A stretch of 64,000 nt of DNA from Bolinopsis microptera. Lineage: Eukaryota > Ctenophora > Tentaculata > Lobata > Bolinopsidae. The stretch is taken from assembly GCF_026151205.1 (NCBI RefSeq), contig NC_087078.1:10124675-10188674 (forward strand), read 5' to 3'. Positions within the stretch are counted from its first letter, which is position 1, and the number at the start of each line of letters is the position of its first letter. The translations under genes and the position numbers were made by a program. The notes below the pieces were generated by a model, which saw only the letters and a program-made list of their open reading frames with translations, was not told the origin of the DNA and made no database searches. This document shows, one piece after another, positions 44,373-56,007 of this stretch.

Positions 44373-45408
44373 AATACAAACAATCAAAATTCACGATCAA
44401 ATTATATCAATAAACAAATATCTACTACTATGTTACTTATATTTATATGAGACAAAAATTCATTACCCCGCTACTAAATAGTCTTCATTCTCGGTGGCGT
44501 CTACTACTAAAAAAGACAAAAACTCAGATGGTCTCATGAAAGAATTTATCACAAAATTAACACAAGAGAAATAATAGGACACTGTCTAGCTGACGAGAGG
44601 AGGGAGAGTAGGAAGTTCGAGACCGCTTCAAAGGTAATATTTTCTTTATAAAACGGGAAACCATTGTCAGATGAAGTAGTCGACATTACATTTCGCTATC
44701 CGAAGAAACAGGTTCGTCGCTACAGGGCTCACTTACCAGCGTATTCATTGTACTACTATTCAATCAATAAGATATTTTATTCGGGAAGATAATCAAACAT
44801 CAAACTTAATCGGTGAATTTCTATCGACACACTAGCTGCAGTTTGTTTTTTGCAAAATTAAATTAACTTACCACAGGATGTTCAGACCAAAATAAGTGCC
44901 AGCAGGAAGATTGAAGAACATGGTCATTGTATAGGTGGACAATTGTGGACATATTGTAGCTAAAACTGATATAATTTATTGAGGTGAGGACGAAGTAGTT
45001 ACTTTAATTAGACTACGTGGCCACAGTCAATGAAACGAAAAGTAGGCAGTACAAAATGCTATTGAAAACAATGCATATCTTGGCAACCCTAAAAATATGA
45101 GATGCAATGACCAATGACAAAGGTGGTAGCTCATTTTAAAATCTTCTGGAGTATAGTATCTATAATTTAACACAAAAGAATTTAACAAGAATAAAAAGTT
45201 TGAGTGTTTTCGAGAATCATGGGCATTCGGCAGTATAAGGAAAACAATGCAGTACAACTAACTGAGCTTTCTGAAAATTTGATAATATTAATCTCAAATC
45301 TTATCCAACGAGAAATTTGGCGAACACAAATTATTCAAATCGGCTAACAAATGTGAAATGACTAAAACGACACGCGCGGCGTCGGATATGAGGACAAAAG
45401 CGCGGGTA

Positions 45409-45440
45409 ATTTTGGCACCACTGTACAGTGGTGCCAAAAT
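45409..45440. repeat. Perfect 32-bp palindrome
   Basis: ATTTTGGCACCACTGT followed by its exact reverse complement ACAGTGGTGCCAAAAT, no spacer. It could be two abutting transposon ends or an excision scar. Confidence 0.85.
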
Positions 45441-45855
45441 TGTTGGGTGGGTTCATGGCTAGAGCCCTTTTTACCGCCGTGAGGCGGGCGCGCGCTACTG
45501 CAAGCGCAAGGGCTCTGGATAGAGCAAACATTATGTTACAGCTAAAAGCAGCGTGTTTTGCCACATTTTTATTACTATATCAACTCCGATATCCACCAAA
45601 TTTTTCGGACAGTTGTGAAAGCCCTATTGGAAGGTTGTCGCCAATTTTCAGAATGATCGCATTCAAGGAACCGAAGATATATTCGAATAATACGACAAAA
45701 ATTAACGAATTTGGTCAAATTACGCGACTTTCACAGCTATTTTTGCTCAAAAAACCGCGCAGCATCAAATATGGCACCTAAGCGAAACTCACTGATTTTT
45801 CCAGAAAGGTATGAAAAATTTGGTATTGTGAAAATTCTCACAGTCTCTAGAAAAC

Positions 45856-45905
45856 ATTGTCATACGTTGTATGACCCGCCGCGCACGAAGTGCGCGGCTC
45901 CCCCT
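45856..45905. repeat. GC hairpin motif, copy 2
   Basis: TGTCATACGTTGTATGACCC, then GCCGCGCACGAAGTGCGCGG, then CTCCCCC; CCGCGCAC-GAA-GTGCGCGG is a perfect stem-loop. Confidence 0.8.
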
Positions 45906-47104
45906 ATATCGTCGAAGACGATACACTATAGTGAAGCGACAGTGGGGGTCACCACGTGATACAAAGAAAACAATGGTAGTTGGTACAAAAATGTTTAAAA
46001 TCCGAGCAAGTTTATTTTATCGTGCACCCCCTACTTGTATCATATCAGTGAAGTTATTCGAAACAAAACGAAACACAATATTTACTACCCCGCTTGTACA
46101 CTCCTGCGCGCAGTGTTGTGACCTCCCTTCGTCGTAATTAGCTCGTATTCAGATTGAACAATTTTGAAGTCAAATAAATGTTGTTTCTTTTAGATTTGAA
46201 TAAACAATAAGGATTTAGTCCGAAAGTAATTTGTCTACTAAATAACATTTTGAAATTATGAACAAAATTGGTAAAAATTTGCCATAGTTGTGACCAAAAA
46301 ACTACGCGCAGAATTAAATATTTCTTCATAAACGCGTGAACATTTTTGAGTTTAACATTGAATATCTTAGCTCGGTTATTTTAACACTTAATTTTAAAGT
46401 ATCTATCCGATAACTAAACATTTTATCTTTACGACAGTATAATTTTTTTTGTATATTTGCTAAATTAAAAAAACAGTAGGAATAGAAACGTCGAAGGTCT
46501 TGCGCTTATTTCAGTCCCAAAATATACCCTAATCATAAACTTCATAAAACCCACTGAAAATGATGTCTACAGGCATATTTAGCCCTTACACCTTCCCAAA
46601 TCATTTAGCAAGGATTCAGAGCCAGCTTTTAAAATTAGCTTTCGAATAACATTGTTAAGACATAAAACTATAAATAAATGAGTGCGTTTTTCTCTTTCGT
46701 CTCAACAGTTTCTCTTTCATTTTAACACTATATATCAGTAAAAGCAATCAGCGATCTTTATTCATCATTAAAGGAGTAAAATAATTGGTCCTCGTTAATG
46801 TTTAGTGTCTGATTACAGTTTCGGTCCGACCTCCACACCTGAAAAGATATTGGGGGTATTATCAGTTAAGTAAATGGAAAAATCATATTTGCATCATAAA
46901 ACTATGAAAACATTGAAACTAATATTTTTGAAGGCTCGCCTATTCGTTTAAGCAATCAAATAGTCAGTGCAAAGAACAGTTGAAGGCACCGGGAATGTTT
47001 CAAATAAATCCTCTGTCTACTATCAGACCACACACTCCACTATGCACTTCAATGTATCGTATAACAATGGCAGTTGAAATCCCGCCATTTTAAAATCAAA
47101 AATG

Positions 47105-47190
47105 TGCGCAGCATCTTACGGGTTATGCGCCGTGATCAACGGTCACGGCGCAATGGTTATGCGCCGTGACCATTGATCACGGCGCATACA
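47105..47190. repeat. Nested palindrome cluster around TGCGCCGTGA
   Basis: TATGCGCCGTGATCAACGGT, then CACGGCGCA, then TTATGCGCCGTGACCATTGA and TCACGGCGCATA. Four copies of GCGCCGTGA in alternating orientation can pair as two small hairpins or one large one. Confidence 0.8.
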
Positions 47191-47337
47191 CATTGCGTTT
47201 AAATTGTCGTATAAATGTCCAGCTTCTCTGTGAAATTTAGTTGACTCGACTAATTTAAAAATTTAATACTCTTTGTTTCATTCTAGTTTAATTGTATTTC
47301 TATTATGGTCGGAAAGAATTATAATGTTTTTTTCTTC

Positions 47338-47429
47338 TACTGGGCCACATTCAGCCTGTCATTCCGCCATATTTTCAACGGCTATGAACACTAACATATG
47401 AACACTTATATGAGCCTGGCCCCATGTAA
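47338..47429 (-). mobile_element. Short mobile repeat (copy 3 of 5)
   Basis: On the minus strand it begins TTACATGGGGCCAGGCT and ends GGCGGAATGACAGGCTGA, ATGTGGCCCAGTAG. It is the most diverged copy. The flanks on the plus strand (GTTTTTTTCTT and ATGTTTCTTT) are only weakly similar, so the target duplication is decayed. Confidence 0.6.
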
Positions 47430-47458
47430 GATGTTTCTTTGTAGTCAGCAGTGTATTA

Positions 47459-47732
47459 CTATTTCGGTTTTATAGTCGCATTTAATTCAGTTAATATTTT
47501 TGGTTTCTTCACCTCTTCAAAGTTCAATGTAATTGGTTTGGAGGTCATTTGAAATAAGGAGGTAAAATAACTCACATAGCTTCCAGCAAGTTTCACGGAT
47601 ATAGTGATTGAGTTTCTAGTCAACCTAGCCTCTTTGCCTGACTGATTTCTTGTTCGGCAGGGTGACTGCTTAAACGTCAACTTCAACCTCTTCCACTGCA
47701 TCGAATCGTACTAGTAGAATTTGTACCTGAAA
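47459..47732 (-). CDS. Possible exon, unknown product
   Basis: An acceptor-like TAATATTTCAG precedes about 90 open codons (…MQWKRLKLTFKQSPCRTRNQ… to KILTELNATIKPK and stop). GCTAT|GTGAGT inside could be a donor, which would shorten it. No motifs; kept only because of the splice-like context. Confidence 0.18.
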
Positions 47733-47865
47733 TATTACATTTAGTTTAGCGACCTTCACATGCGGGTCAAACTTAGTATTTCTGAAAGTTTCGCCAAATT
47801 TCATTGATTTCAGAGGGTGTGGCACGTCACTCTCTCCTTTTAGTTTTAATTATTGTCGCCATAAA

Positions 47866-48442
47866 ATGACAACACTTTATACTAGGAACTCCAAAGTTGA
47901 CAGACACATTTGGTATAATAATTTAAGTGATTCCCAAAATTTCAAGTTGATTACACAATTTGGCCAAGTTATGACCCATTTAAGGGCTAGCACGACTTGG
48001 AAGCTGGAGAAATGTCGACTCCATCAGTCCTACCAGCAGTTTTTTGATGACATGATAAGGGCGATTCAACCGCAAGTCAGGTCAGGGAGAGTTTGGAGAC
48101 CAGACAAGGAACTAGATTGTGCTGAGAGGGACTTAGTCTGTGAAGCGGTGAGAGGAATGGTCGTACAGCAGGGCAAGGATTGGTTTTGGAGAATGGAAGA
48201 AACCGTGGAAGAAGATGAACGCCCGGGAACAACAAGCTGAGGTCCTTCAGAGAGTTAAAAGAAACCTCGAGCATGAAAGGGAAGTTCAATGCGGCTCTCT
48301 TGAGATGCAGTCAAGATGGGGACAGTGGAGGGAAGAGGTTATGAAGACGGACATGAGCTGGCACACACTCTTCAAGTATGGTGATTCGCTCACAGGTTTT
48401 ATGCTAAGTGCGACTTATGGTACTGTGGTCACACCAAATTGA
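47866..48442 (+). pseudogene. Retroelement-type N-terminal fragment, frameshifted
   Basis: Two overlapping frames (47,866-48,240 and 48,215-48,442) join naturally near 48,215. The first has RSGRVWRPDKELDCAERDLV and GKDWFWRMEETV; the second is helical (REQQAEVLQRVKRNLEHERE), then SWHTLFKYGDSLTGFMLSAT. The last segment resembles the region upstream of RT in the polyprotein type split at 6,785-11,995, where an FxxxAtxxTLPTPxNL-like stretch is usual. This is a tentative match. The product is truncated after VVTPN. Confidence 0.35.
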
Positions 48443-48449
48443 TTTTTTT

Positions 48450-49880
48450 AAATAATCCAAATACAGGCAGCGATTTAGTCAACTTAAGTTTGTCATTTAT
48501 GTAATTGAACATTAAAAATGTATCCTTCATAGAATTTTGTATTATCTCGAGGGTATAAAATTGTCAATTGAGAAACACGTCATAAATCTAAACAAATAAG
48601 TTCATTAAAATAGCTATCAATCAGTAAATGAACGAACCTGTACATCTAGATGATGTAGGTCCACCACTTGTAACTTGTCAGACCGGTAACTTGTCAGGCC
48701 GGTTGTTGTACAGCTTCCTGTTCAGCCTGAAAACACATTTCTGTTACCATGACAACGTTACCATTACAAGTTACCCGTGATGGGGAGTGTCATGAGGTTA
48801 CGTGACTGATAAAGTTAATACACCTCCTCCCCACTAATAGTGCACTAACCTGGAAATGAGGGAGTAGACTCCAAAAAGTGAGGACCAGCGTGATGTCAGT
48901 AACTTTTAAAAAAGCCCGGGCCTATTTTAGATCCTGAAATTAGTGCCAGGAGTCTGTTTCGTGGATTATATTGTTGGCTTTAAAGGGATTTAAAAAGTGT
49001 AAACAGTATAAGGGTATTTATAAAACACATAATTACTGAACACGTGTCGAGATTAACTTAAAACGTGAAAAATCAATAATCAAGTAATCACACGTTTCCT
49101 TGCCCCTTCCCTTGTCTGAAAAGTGAAAACTATCCCCTCCCCTTTCACCGAACGTGTGTCTAACTCTAATCACGAGCAATTTAAATCAAACACGTAAAAA
49201 CAAGTAACACATAAATGCGAGTACAGTGGCAGTCAACTACATGAATGGTAGTCAACTGATAGTGCGGAGAAACACGTCACACACGTTAGGCCAGGAATGT
49301 TCCGCGCCATATAAGGAATAATTCACTGGGTGTACAAATAAACAATGTGGTTGGGCCGTGAACTGGTGGTATTTTTTACACAACTTGTTTTAGTGGGCTT
49401 GTCAAGTCCTGCTCGATTATAGTAGTATAGAAGTGAGGCGGAACACCATAGTATGAAGACACAGGCACTTTTAGAATTAGAGTCCATTTTAATATCACTT
49501 TTCACGCTCAGTGCTTCAGACTTTAAATTAAAACTGGCACTTTCCATTTTAACTTCGGCTAATTGATCCCTTACCAATATAAGATAAGTTGTAAATGTAA
49601 GTATGAATTGTGGGTCAAATAAGACAGTAGTTTTTATGTTCTTATGTGAATTTTTAATCTATAATTCCGATCCCGGCCAAAAACTCAAAATTGGCCGGGG
49701 CCGGGAATAAACACCTCCCCCGGCGCCGGGAATCCCGGTCGTTCAGTGCATTACAGCACAGTAAACATAGCCAAAGTTGTTACTTGTCAAATGCTATAAT
49801 AGAATCTCTAGAATACAAATAAATTCATTCGATCAACATCGAAAATGACGTCACAACGACGGTTATGTCAATGACGTCAC
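48450..49880. other. No clear gene
   Basis: AT-rich. A minus-strand frame at 49,323-49,577 (with LAEVKMESASFNLKSEALSV) has no known motif. 49,675-49,740 is a GC-rich CCGGCC/GGCCGG cluster. TGACGTCA occurs at 49,846 and 49,872, just downstream of the terminal exon on the minus strand. Confidence 0.35.
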
Positions 49881-49885
49881 GAAGC

Positions 49886-50008
49886 TCACTTGAAGTTTTT
49901 GCTGCTGTCTGAGTTTATCAGCTTGTTCACCAGTCGCTGTACTTCTTCAGCGTGCTGATTCAACAGGGAGATGCTTCTTTCTTGGTCTTTCAGCGCTTTT
50001 AGCTTCTC
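49886..50008 (-). CDS. 3'-terminal coiled-coil exon of a host gene
   Basis: Minus strand: the acceptor TCGATTATTTCAG is followed in phase 0 by 40 codons, EKLKALKDQERSISLLNQHA then EEVQRLVNKLINSDSSKNFK, and TGA at 49,886-49,888. The heptad pattern of Leu/Ile/Val positions predicts a coiled coil, and the clean acceptor plus high charge density argue for a genuine exon. Upstream exons were not found within 2 kb; the next GTAAGT-like site (50,636) falls in a MITE fragment. The gene is unidentified. Confidence 0.45.
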   Translation of the reverse strand, partial: EKLKALKDQERSISLLNQHAEEVQRLVNKLINSDSSKNFK

Positions 50009-50649
50009 CTGAAATAATCGAGAGGTAATACTGTCTTCTTTCTCTAATAACAAACAAAATAATAAACAAGCAAATAAACAAAGTTTTGTCTGCTTTCAAG
50101 CTCAAAAGTAATAGTAACACTAACACGACTCACGAGCCCTTTAAAGCTTGTAATAATGTAAGGCGTGACTGTGTTTTCTATGGACAAAATTATTTCAACC
50201 TAATTTCTGCATGACAATGTTTAACCTAATTTCTACATGACTATGATCCAGCTATCAGGAAAATTTAAACATCTAATAATTTAAAATTATATCATTAGAA
50301 CTAGAAGTTCATTTAAAAGTATCGAAATCTTAGTTCTATTTTTACAGTCACCTTTTTAACTATTGAGTTCAATGATTGCTAACTTTGATTTACTCTTTAA
50401 CTAAAGTTTGCTGAAATTAAAAAGTTGTATGATAAAAAGGTACACAAAATCAAAAACTTAGTCGATTAAACTCGTTTCTAGTCTGCGTCCAAACTTACTT
50501 ATTATTATTAAAGTTAAACGTTAGAATTTATAAATAATAGTAAAACAGGATTTAATATCTCCCAAAGGATCAACCTCGTGAACTGTAACTTCGATTTAAT
50601 AAAAGGCTCGAATAAAAGCAAAGAGGTTACTAAGCACTTACCTATTACC

Positions 50650-50900
50650 CCCATGACATAAGGTTAAAATTCTCCCCTAACGAGATATTGGCGAAAAACT
50701 GTCTCGATCACCTGATATGACCGTATAAGGAAGTTAGCCTAATTTCTCTATAGTGTTTCAGTGTATGCTTTTGTAAAGGATTTGGTTAGGGTTAGGCCGT
50801 TAGGGTTGGGATCTGATTAGAGGGTTATGGTTTCCGGGTTTCGAATAGTTGTTTAGGGCCATCTACAGAACGGGTTGAAGAAGTCACGTGACAGGCGATT
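50650..50900. repeat. Diverged MITE fragment with TTAGGG-like tract
   Basis: CCCCCATGACATAAGG...CTCCCCTAACGAGATATTGG matches the blocks CCCCCATGACGTAGGG and GAGAGTTATGGGCAAAA at 62,060-62,130 and 62,480-62,530, followed by GGTTAGGGTTAGGCCGTTAG. An old copy of the 62,381-62,740 family. Confidence 0.55.
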
Positions 50901-51623
50901 GTAGAGTGATTAATCATCATCCACCATAACTGCCATCGTAAACAGTTAATTAATTAGGTATCAACAATCAAGCACAATATATAATACAGCAGGGCTGATT
51001 ACTGCTGACACATTATAAAGCAACTAAGAGCAGAAATATGGATGATGGAATAACGCGAGGCAACAGTGAACTGGGCGCAATTAAGGCGCGAACAGTGAAC
51101 GCACGAAGTGTAAAACTCAAAGTGCTCCTTCATCAATTATGTTCACTCTTAGACGGATTTGACACGCGAAATTGCGCGGCAATTATGCGCGGCGCGTAAA
51201 ACTTTTGTAAACCTTTCGGACAAGGGTTAAATTATTTTTCTACTGTCAACACAGCCCAAGTTATACATGTTTTAATATCAAAAAATGTCCAATTTTTTTG
51301 TATCATTTTTAACTAATTTCTTTTTCAAATCGCTGCCACATCAAAATTATTTTACGAAAGTACATTAAATTTTCACAGAAAGCATGCTTAATCGTTTTAG
51401 AACTATATTAAAAAAGAATTTAATATAAAAAATGTTAAAACTTTAAAATTATCAATTGAATAAATTGCCAACGTCCAAATATGTGTAAAATACGACGAAG
51501 AGGGGTCACAACACTGCGCGCGGCAGTGTTGTATGCGACAAAGATATTGCATAAATTAATTGACGATGTCAATTCATGGCAGCTCGGCGCGGCACAGTAG
51601 CGCATTTCGCCGATCTAGCCATA

Positions 51624-52480
51624 GTAGAGGCTCTTACGGGCAAAAAGACGTGTTTTCTGCTACGAGTTTAGAGACCTAACCGCTAATTGGACACAATAGT
51701 ATGATGTCTAAGGATCGATAATATGTTAAGAAGTATAAATTTGGCCTTATTAGTCACGTGCTATACCAATGCGCGTTTTAAACTTTGACAGTCTATTACT
51801 CTAAGGCAAATAAAGTAATTATATCCATATTCTGTCAGCAATAAGATCACATTATTTTCTATTTAGTGTGAAAATATGAGCTAGAACGGACATAATCTCG
51901 CTGAGTTATAGCTGTTTGAAATTTATGATGAACGCGCGGGTGCCAATTGATAACAACTAAATGCTTTTGCGCGTAGTGCGCGTCGAAAATTTGGCAAAAA
52001 CGCTTGCGGAGTGACAATATTCAAACTTCGATTAAGTATATGAAGTGGGTACTTCTCGGAAAGGAAAAATTTAGCCAAACACGATGTGACTATTTTTGGG
52101 TTGATTTAATACAACTGCAAAAAATTATTCAAACTTAAAGCAAAAAAGTCAAAATTTTTACCACTTTTTTGGATTTTTACCTCAGAACAAATAGAGGGAT
52201 TTGTTTTATTTTTATACAATCTTGTGCGGCTGTCTTTTAGCTATCTTTATGCAAGTTTTGCCGACATGCCAACAAAATTAACTTGCTCAAAATATCAAAA
52301 AACATGGTTTTTTGGCCTATTTTTGGCCCAAAAATCGGTTTTTTGCGATTTTACCCCAGAACAATCAGTCCAATCATCTTGAAACTACTTTCAATCGATT
52401 CTACGGTCAAAAATACGTCTAGTAAGGTGTATCTGGGGTCCCTAACGTATCGAGCAGACAATGCCCGTAAGAGCCTCTAC
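51624..52480. mobile_element. 857-bp MITE, TA target duplication
   Basis: The ends GTAGAGGCTCTTACGGGCA and its exact inverted complement are flanked by TA on both sides (51,622-51,623; 52,481-52,482), as in Tc1/mariner-type elements. The interior is AT-rich with runs of TTTTTGG and CCCAAAAA and encodes nothing recognisable. It sits between two CGGCGCGGCACAGTA motifs (51,587 and 52,520). Confidence 0.75.
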
Positions 52481-52916
52481 TACCAGAGAAGCCTTATTGA
52501 GAAGCCTTATTGAGTGCGCGGCGCGGCACAGTAACGCATCGCGCTACAATTGCATAAAATATACCTAAATAATTTACACAATGTCTGAGCGGCTCTCCAC
52601 AAAAATTTTTTTCCTCCTCAGAGCAGAAAGTTTTTTAAAAAATATATAAACTGGGATCTCATAAAAATTTAAGAACCAATGTACTTTATTTGACAATAAA
52701 AGATAAAAATTGTGTCACACCTAAGGTTTATAAACTACAAAGACGTGCGCCGAGTTAGACTCGTCGACGGTCTTATATAATAAGAACAAAAAATTTACGA
52801 GTATCCTTTGATTGACGATGTCAATCTGTCGAGATCGTTGCTCTGCGAAGCAGAGCAACGATCGAAGCAAGAATGCTAGTTTGCGCGGCGCGTCGAAGCG
52901 GTGAAGTCCTCGTTCA

Positions 52917-53590
52917 CTATGATATCTTGTCCTCACAACAAATAATACCACTTCTGATATAATATCGTCTCTTCAAATCCTTCTTTGCCTTCTCTTTCAT
53001 CTCCAAAACGAGCAGATGATGTCTGGCTTGCTCCTCAGGTGACTGATCTGGTGAAATGAACACAGTTTTGTGGTGCTCACTCAGTTTCAGGTTTTTCGAT
53101 TTTAATAAAATCTGATGTACAGTATTCGAATTTGATAACAAAATTTTGGCAGGTCTGGTCTTGTAAGCTGATTTCCTTCCAATCCTTACAGCTTCGAAGT
53201 GTGGTTTCACTTCCATCTGTTCAAACAGTTCGTCTACTTTGTCTGATAGTTTCTCTTCATCTGTCTCCTTTAAACAAAAATGAGAACATTCCTGCTGCGA
53301 TCCTCTTCTGACACAGCCTTCTGCACAACTTTTTTCAGGCTCTCCTCCGTTATTGTAGTGTTCGGCGAGGATTTTAACACAGCTTGACTGTATGACTAAT
53401 TGATCTCAGCTTGAACAGTGTCCTGAACAGCAAATTTTACGGTGGTCTGAACAGATTCCAACTGATTGGCTTTGGCTTAAAGAAGTTCCCTCTGCAGTTT
53501 GATAACCGACTCTTGTGATCGGATGAGAAAACTCTTCAATTCCTCAACATCTTTCATTGCATTCAGAGTTTCTCCGACGACAGAATTCAA
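52917..53590 (-). pseudogene. LINE ORF1-like RNA-binding protein remnant
   Basis: Minus strand. From about 53,590: a coiled-coil stretch with in-frame stops (DVEELKSFLIRSQESVIKLQ, ...LESVQTTVKFAVQDTVQ), then TEESLKKVVQKAVSEEDRS, RNVLIF, a one-base frame change at about 53,275, then DKVDELFEQMEVKPHFEAVR, IGRKSAYKTRPAKILL and KTVFISPDQSPEEQARHHL. The RNVLIFGLKE...VRIGRK...RPAKILL...VFISPDxxxEE order is that of ORF1-type nucleic-acid-binding proteins of many invertebrate LINEs. At least two stops and one frameshift show it is dead. It faces away from the Penelope frame and stops where that begins. Confidence 0.6.
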
Positions 53591-53594
53591 CTGA

Positions 53595-55254
53595 TTGTAC
53601 ATATTATACATTGAGGAGAAAATGGTTCCCCCTACCAGGCTTGTCCATGCCACCAAGGAAGGCCCCCTTTACAGACTAGAAAAGTGGGTTAGCCCATACC
53701 TAACAGATGTAAGTAGGATTTATTGCCAACAGGAGTTTCTCCTGGATACACCAGACCTTCTCAGTAACATCAAAAACCTTAATGAATCTGCAGACATGTC
53801 AAAATATAGCACCATCAACTTGTTTACTTTAGACGTGATCAGTCTGTATCCAAGCATAAAACCTGAAATAGCTATGTCTGCATTGGAACATGCCCTGAAC
53901 GGTAGTGCTATGATTGATAAGCGAAAGGCTATCCTGAAAACATTCACGGAGATTATCTTCACAAACTCCTTTGTCACTTTTCAAGAAAATGTGTACACAG
54001 GCAAAAAGGGTATCCTAACTGGAAATTGTATTTCGCGTCAAGTCGCTGATATCATGCTTCATTGGGTGCTATTCATCAATATCTGTCCTGAAATGATACA
54101 GCTATGGAGTCTTATTTTATTCTGGCGACGCTTCATCGACAATGTATTTGGAATTTGGAAGGGCTCCAGGAGGCAATTTGATCTTTTTGTGTCGAAACTA
54201 AATGAAGCCGCAAAACGATTTGGAATTCAGTTCGTTGATTGTCAGTTTGGCAAATCAGTTAACTACTTGGATGTAGAACTCACCCTGGGGGAGAACAACA
54301 ACATAGACTACAGACTATTTAAGAAAGAGACTGATGCCAGGCTTTACCTCAATACCGATATTTTCCACCCAAACCACGTCTTTAAATCAGTGGTATTCTC
54401 ACAGATGAATGATGATCCGAGTGATCAAGCGAAATTCGCAGGATCACACATGTGTGGAGGACCTGATGGAACTTAAAGAAGACCTGATGAAAAGTGGACA
54501 CAAGGAGGGGACCTTAACAAAGACAGAGCCTGAAGCAGTCTTGAGGTCAATAGAACACGAATTGTATGAGAGGGAAGATAAGAAGCCAATCACTGACAAA
54601 GTTGTCTTTTCAGTGAAATTTTTCAAAGAGGTCACTGAGCCTGAGCTTAGGAAGTTGGTCCACTCTACTAGTGAGGACATCAAACAATTATGCGGAGACG
54701 TACAGATATTGTTTGCACTACGTAAACAGCCATCTATAGGCAACACAGTAGTGCGCAATAGAAAACTCAGTTCGTGCCCCGAAACGGATTCTATCACCAT
54801 CAGCCAAAACTGTGGCGGGAGAGGCTGTGCAACCTGTCCCCAACTGTTCAACTCCAACGAAGTCATCACTGTCAATGGTTTGGTTTTAACTCTGGATTTC
54901 CGGTTGACATGTAAGGACAGCAATATAATTTATGTCGCCCAATGCCAAATTTGTAATAAACTTCCCCAGAGCCTAAAAGACGATACCTATTTCGGCCAAA
55001 CGGTTTCTCCATTTCATATCAGAATGAATGGACACAGAAACAAGTTTAAAATTGATAATGAATTGTCATTTGAGAAGTCGGCACTTTCCATGCATTGTTT
55101 TCTAGTGCATAAATCTGATTTCACTATAGGAGTTTTTAAATTAGGTGTAGTAAGAAAAGTCCGACCAACAGCACTTGATAGAGAAGAGAGCATTCTTATT
55201 TCAAAATTCAGAACTAATATTTTTGGGTTAAATAGGATTGTAGTTACTCGCTAA
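53595..55254 (+). pseudogene. Penelope-like element: RT plus GIY-YIG endonuclease
   Basis: Two overlapping frames, 53,595-54,476 and 54,409-55,254, joined by a frame change near 54,410. RT part: LFTLDVISLYPSI (motif A), GKKGILTGNCISRQVADIML (motif B), and FWRRFIDNVFGIWKG, where the usual IDD reads IDN, then YLDVELTL, then VFKSVVFSQM with RVIKRNSQ. The linker has Cys pairs CGGRGCATCPQ and VAQCQICNK. The GIY-YIG domain appears as NIIYVAQC ... TYFGQTVSPFHIRMNGHRNK, followed by LDREESILISKF. The order RT-linker-GIY-YIG is diagnostic of endonuclease-bearing Penelope-like elements. The frameshift and altered catalytic Asp make it inactive. The N-terminal RT region is truncated. Confidence 0.85.
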
Positions 55255-56007
55255 ATTTTGATTTGTGTTTTAATGTATTCATTGGGTGTAATACTTGGAG
55301 GACTTCGCCGCTTCGACGCGCCGCGCAAACTTCGACGCGCCGCGCAAACTAGCATTCTTGCTTCGACGATGCTTCGCAGAGCAACGATCTCGACGGATTG
55401 ACATCGTCAATCAAGTGTAATACACGCCTTATCGGTAACTGTTATGCTCTGTTGTCCATTCTACCTAGCACATTGAGCTCTTTTGTAAAGTTTCAGATTA
55501 AAATCTGTTTTGAATTTTCAAGTTGTTAACTTTTAAATTGCTTTCATTAGTCTAACCTGATTTTATTTTTATAGGCTAGTGATGTAAATCTACGAAGAAT
55601 TCACCTATATTTGTGCTGTCTTACTATGTGTCCAAACCAAATTGTATTATACATCAGATTTGATAAAACCTTCTTGAATCTTGACTGGCTTTTCAAACTT
55701 TTCAACTGAAAACCTTGTTTTATTTTCACAGTTCGTGGCTTCTGCAACATTCGAAATTGAAGCGTTGAAATCCTCATGCGCTTCGTTGAAAAATGTAGAG
55801 TGTCATGTCCTGACAAACGCTGCAATAAATCTGCCTTCGGCGGCGCGCACTTCGCGCGCTAAAAGTGGCATGCAACGTATGTCAATACTTAACTTGTATT
55901 ACAAGACTAAACGGTGGTCGCAGTGCAATTAAACAATTTTACTGATAAGAGAGCAACTGTTATCAACACACAAGCTAAAACTAAAAGGTTTTACTAAAAA
56001 CATATAT

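Larger units (their letters stand above)
44400..47330. other. No clear gene; scattered palindromes
   Basis: AT-rich sequence with GC-rich islands around 45,360-45,530 and 45,860-45,960. It holds a perfect palindrome (45,409), the second TCATACGTT hairpin (45,856) and a CGCCGTGA palindrome cluster (47,105). Several 60-117 codon frames overlap these repeats and have no motifs. Confidence 0.4.
52806..55416. mobile_element. 2.6 kb unit bounded by ~110 bp inverted repeats, holding Penelope-like remnants
   Basis: The left arm (52,806-52,913) and right arm (55,299-55,416) are inverted complements: ATTGACGATGTCAAT, then a GCTCTGCGAAGC hairpin, GAAGCAAGAATGCTAGTTTG and CGCGGCGCGTCGAAG. The right arm has the last block twice. 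Between them are a minus-strand ORF1-like remnant and a plus-strand Penelope-like RT/GIY-YIG remnant. Penelope elements often have inverted or tandem terminal repeats, so the arms may belong to the element; a later foldback capture is the alternative. Confidence 0.6.

Noticed and set aside
45331-45781. 77-117 codon frames on both strands around the 32-bp palindrome
   Set aside because: Mirror frames forced open by palindromic and GC-rich repeat sequence.
49323-49577. 84-codon minus-strand frame with a hydrophobic middle
   Set aside because: Suggestive composition but no splice sites, motif or neighbouring exon to support it.
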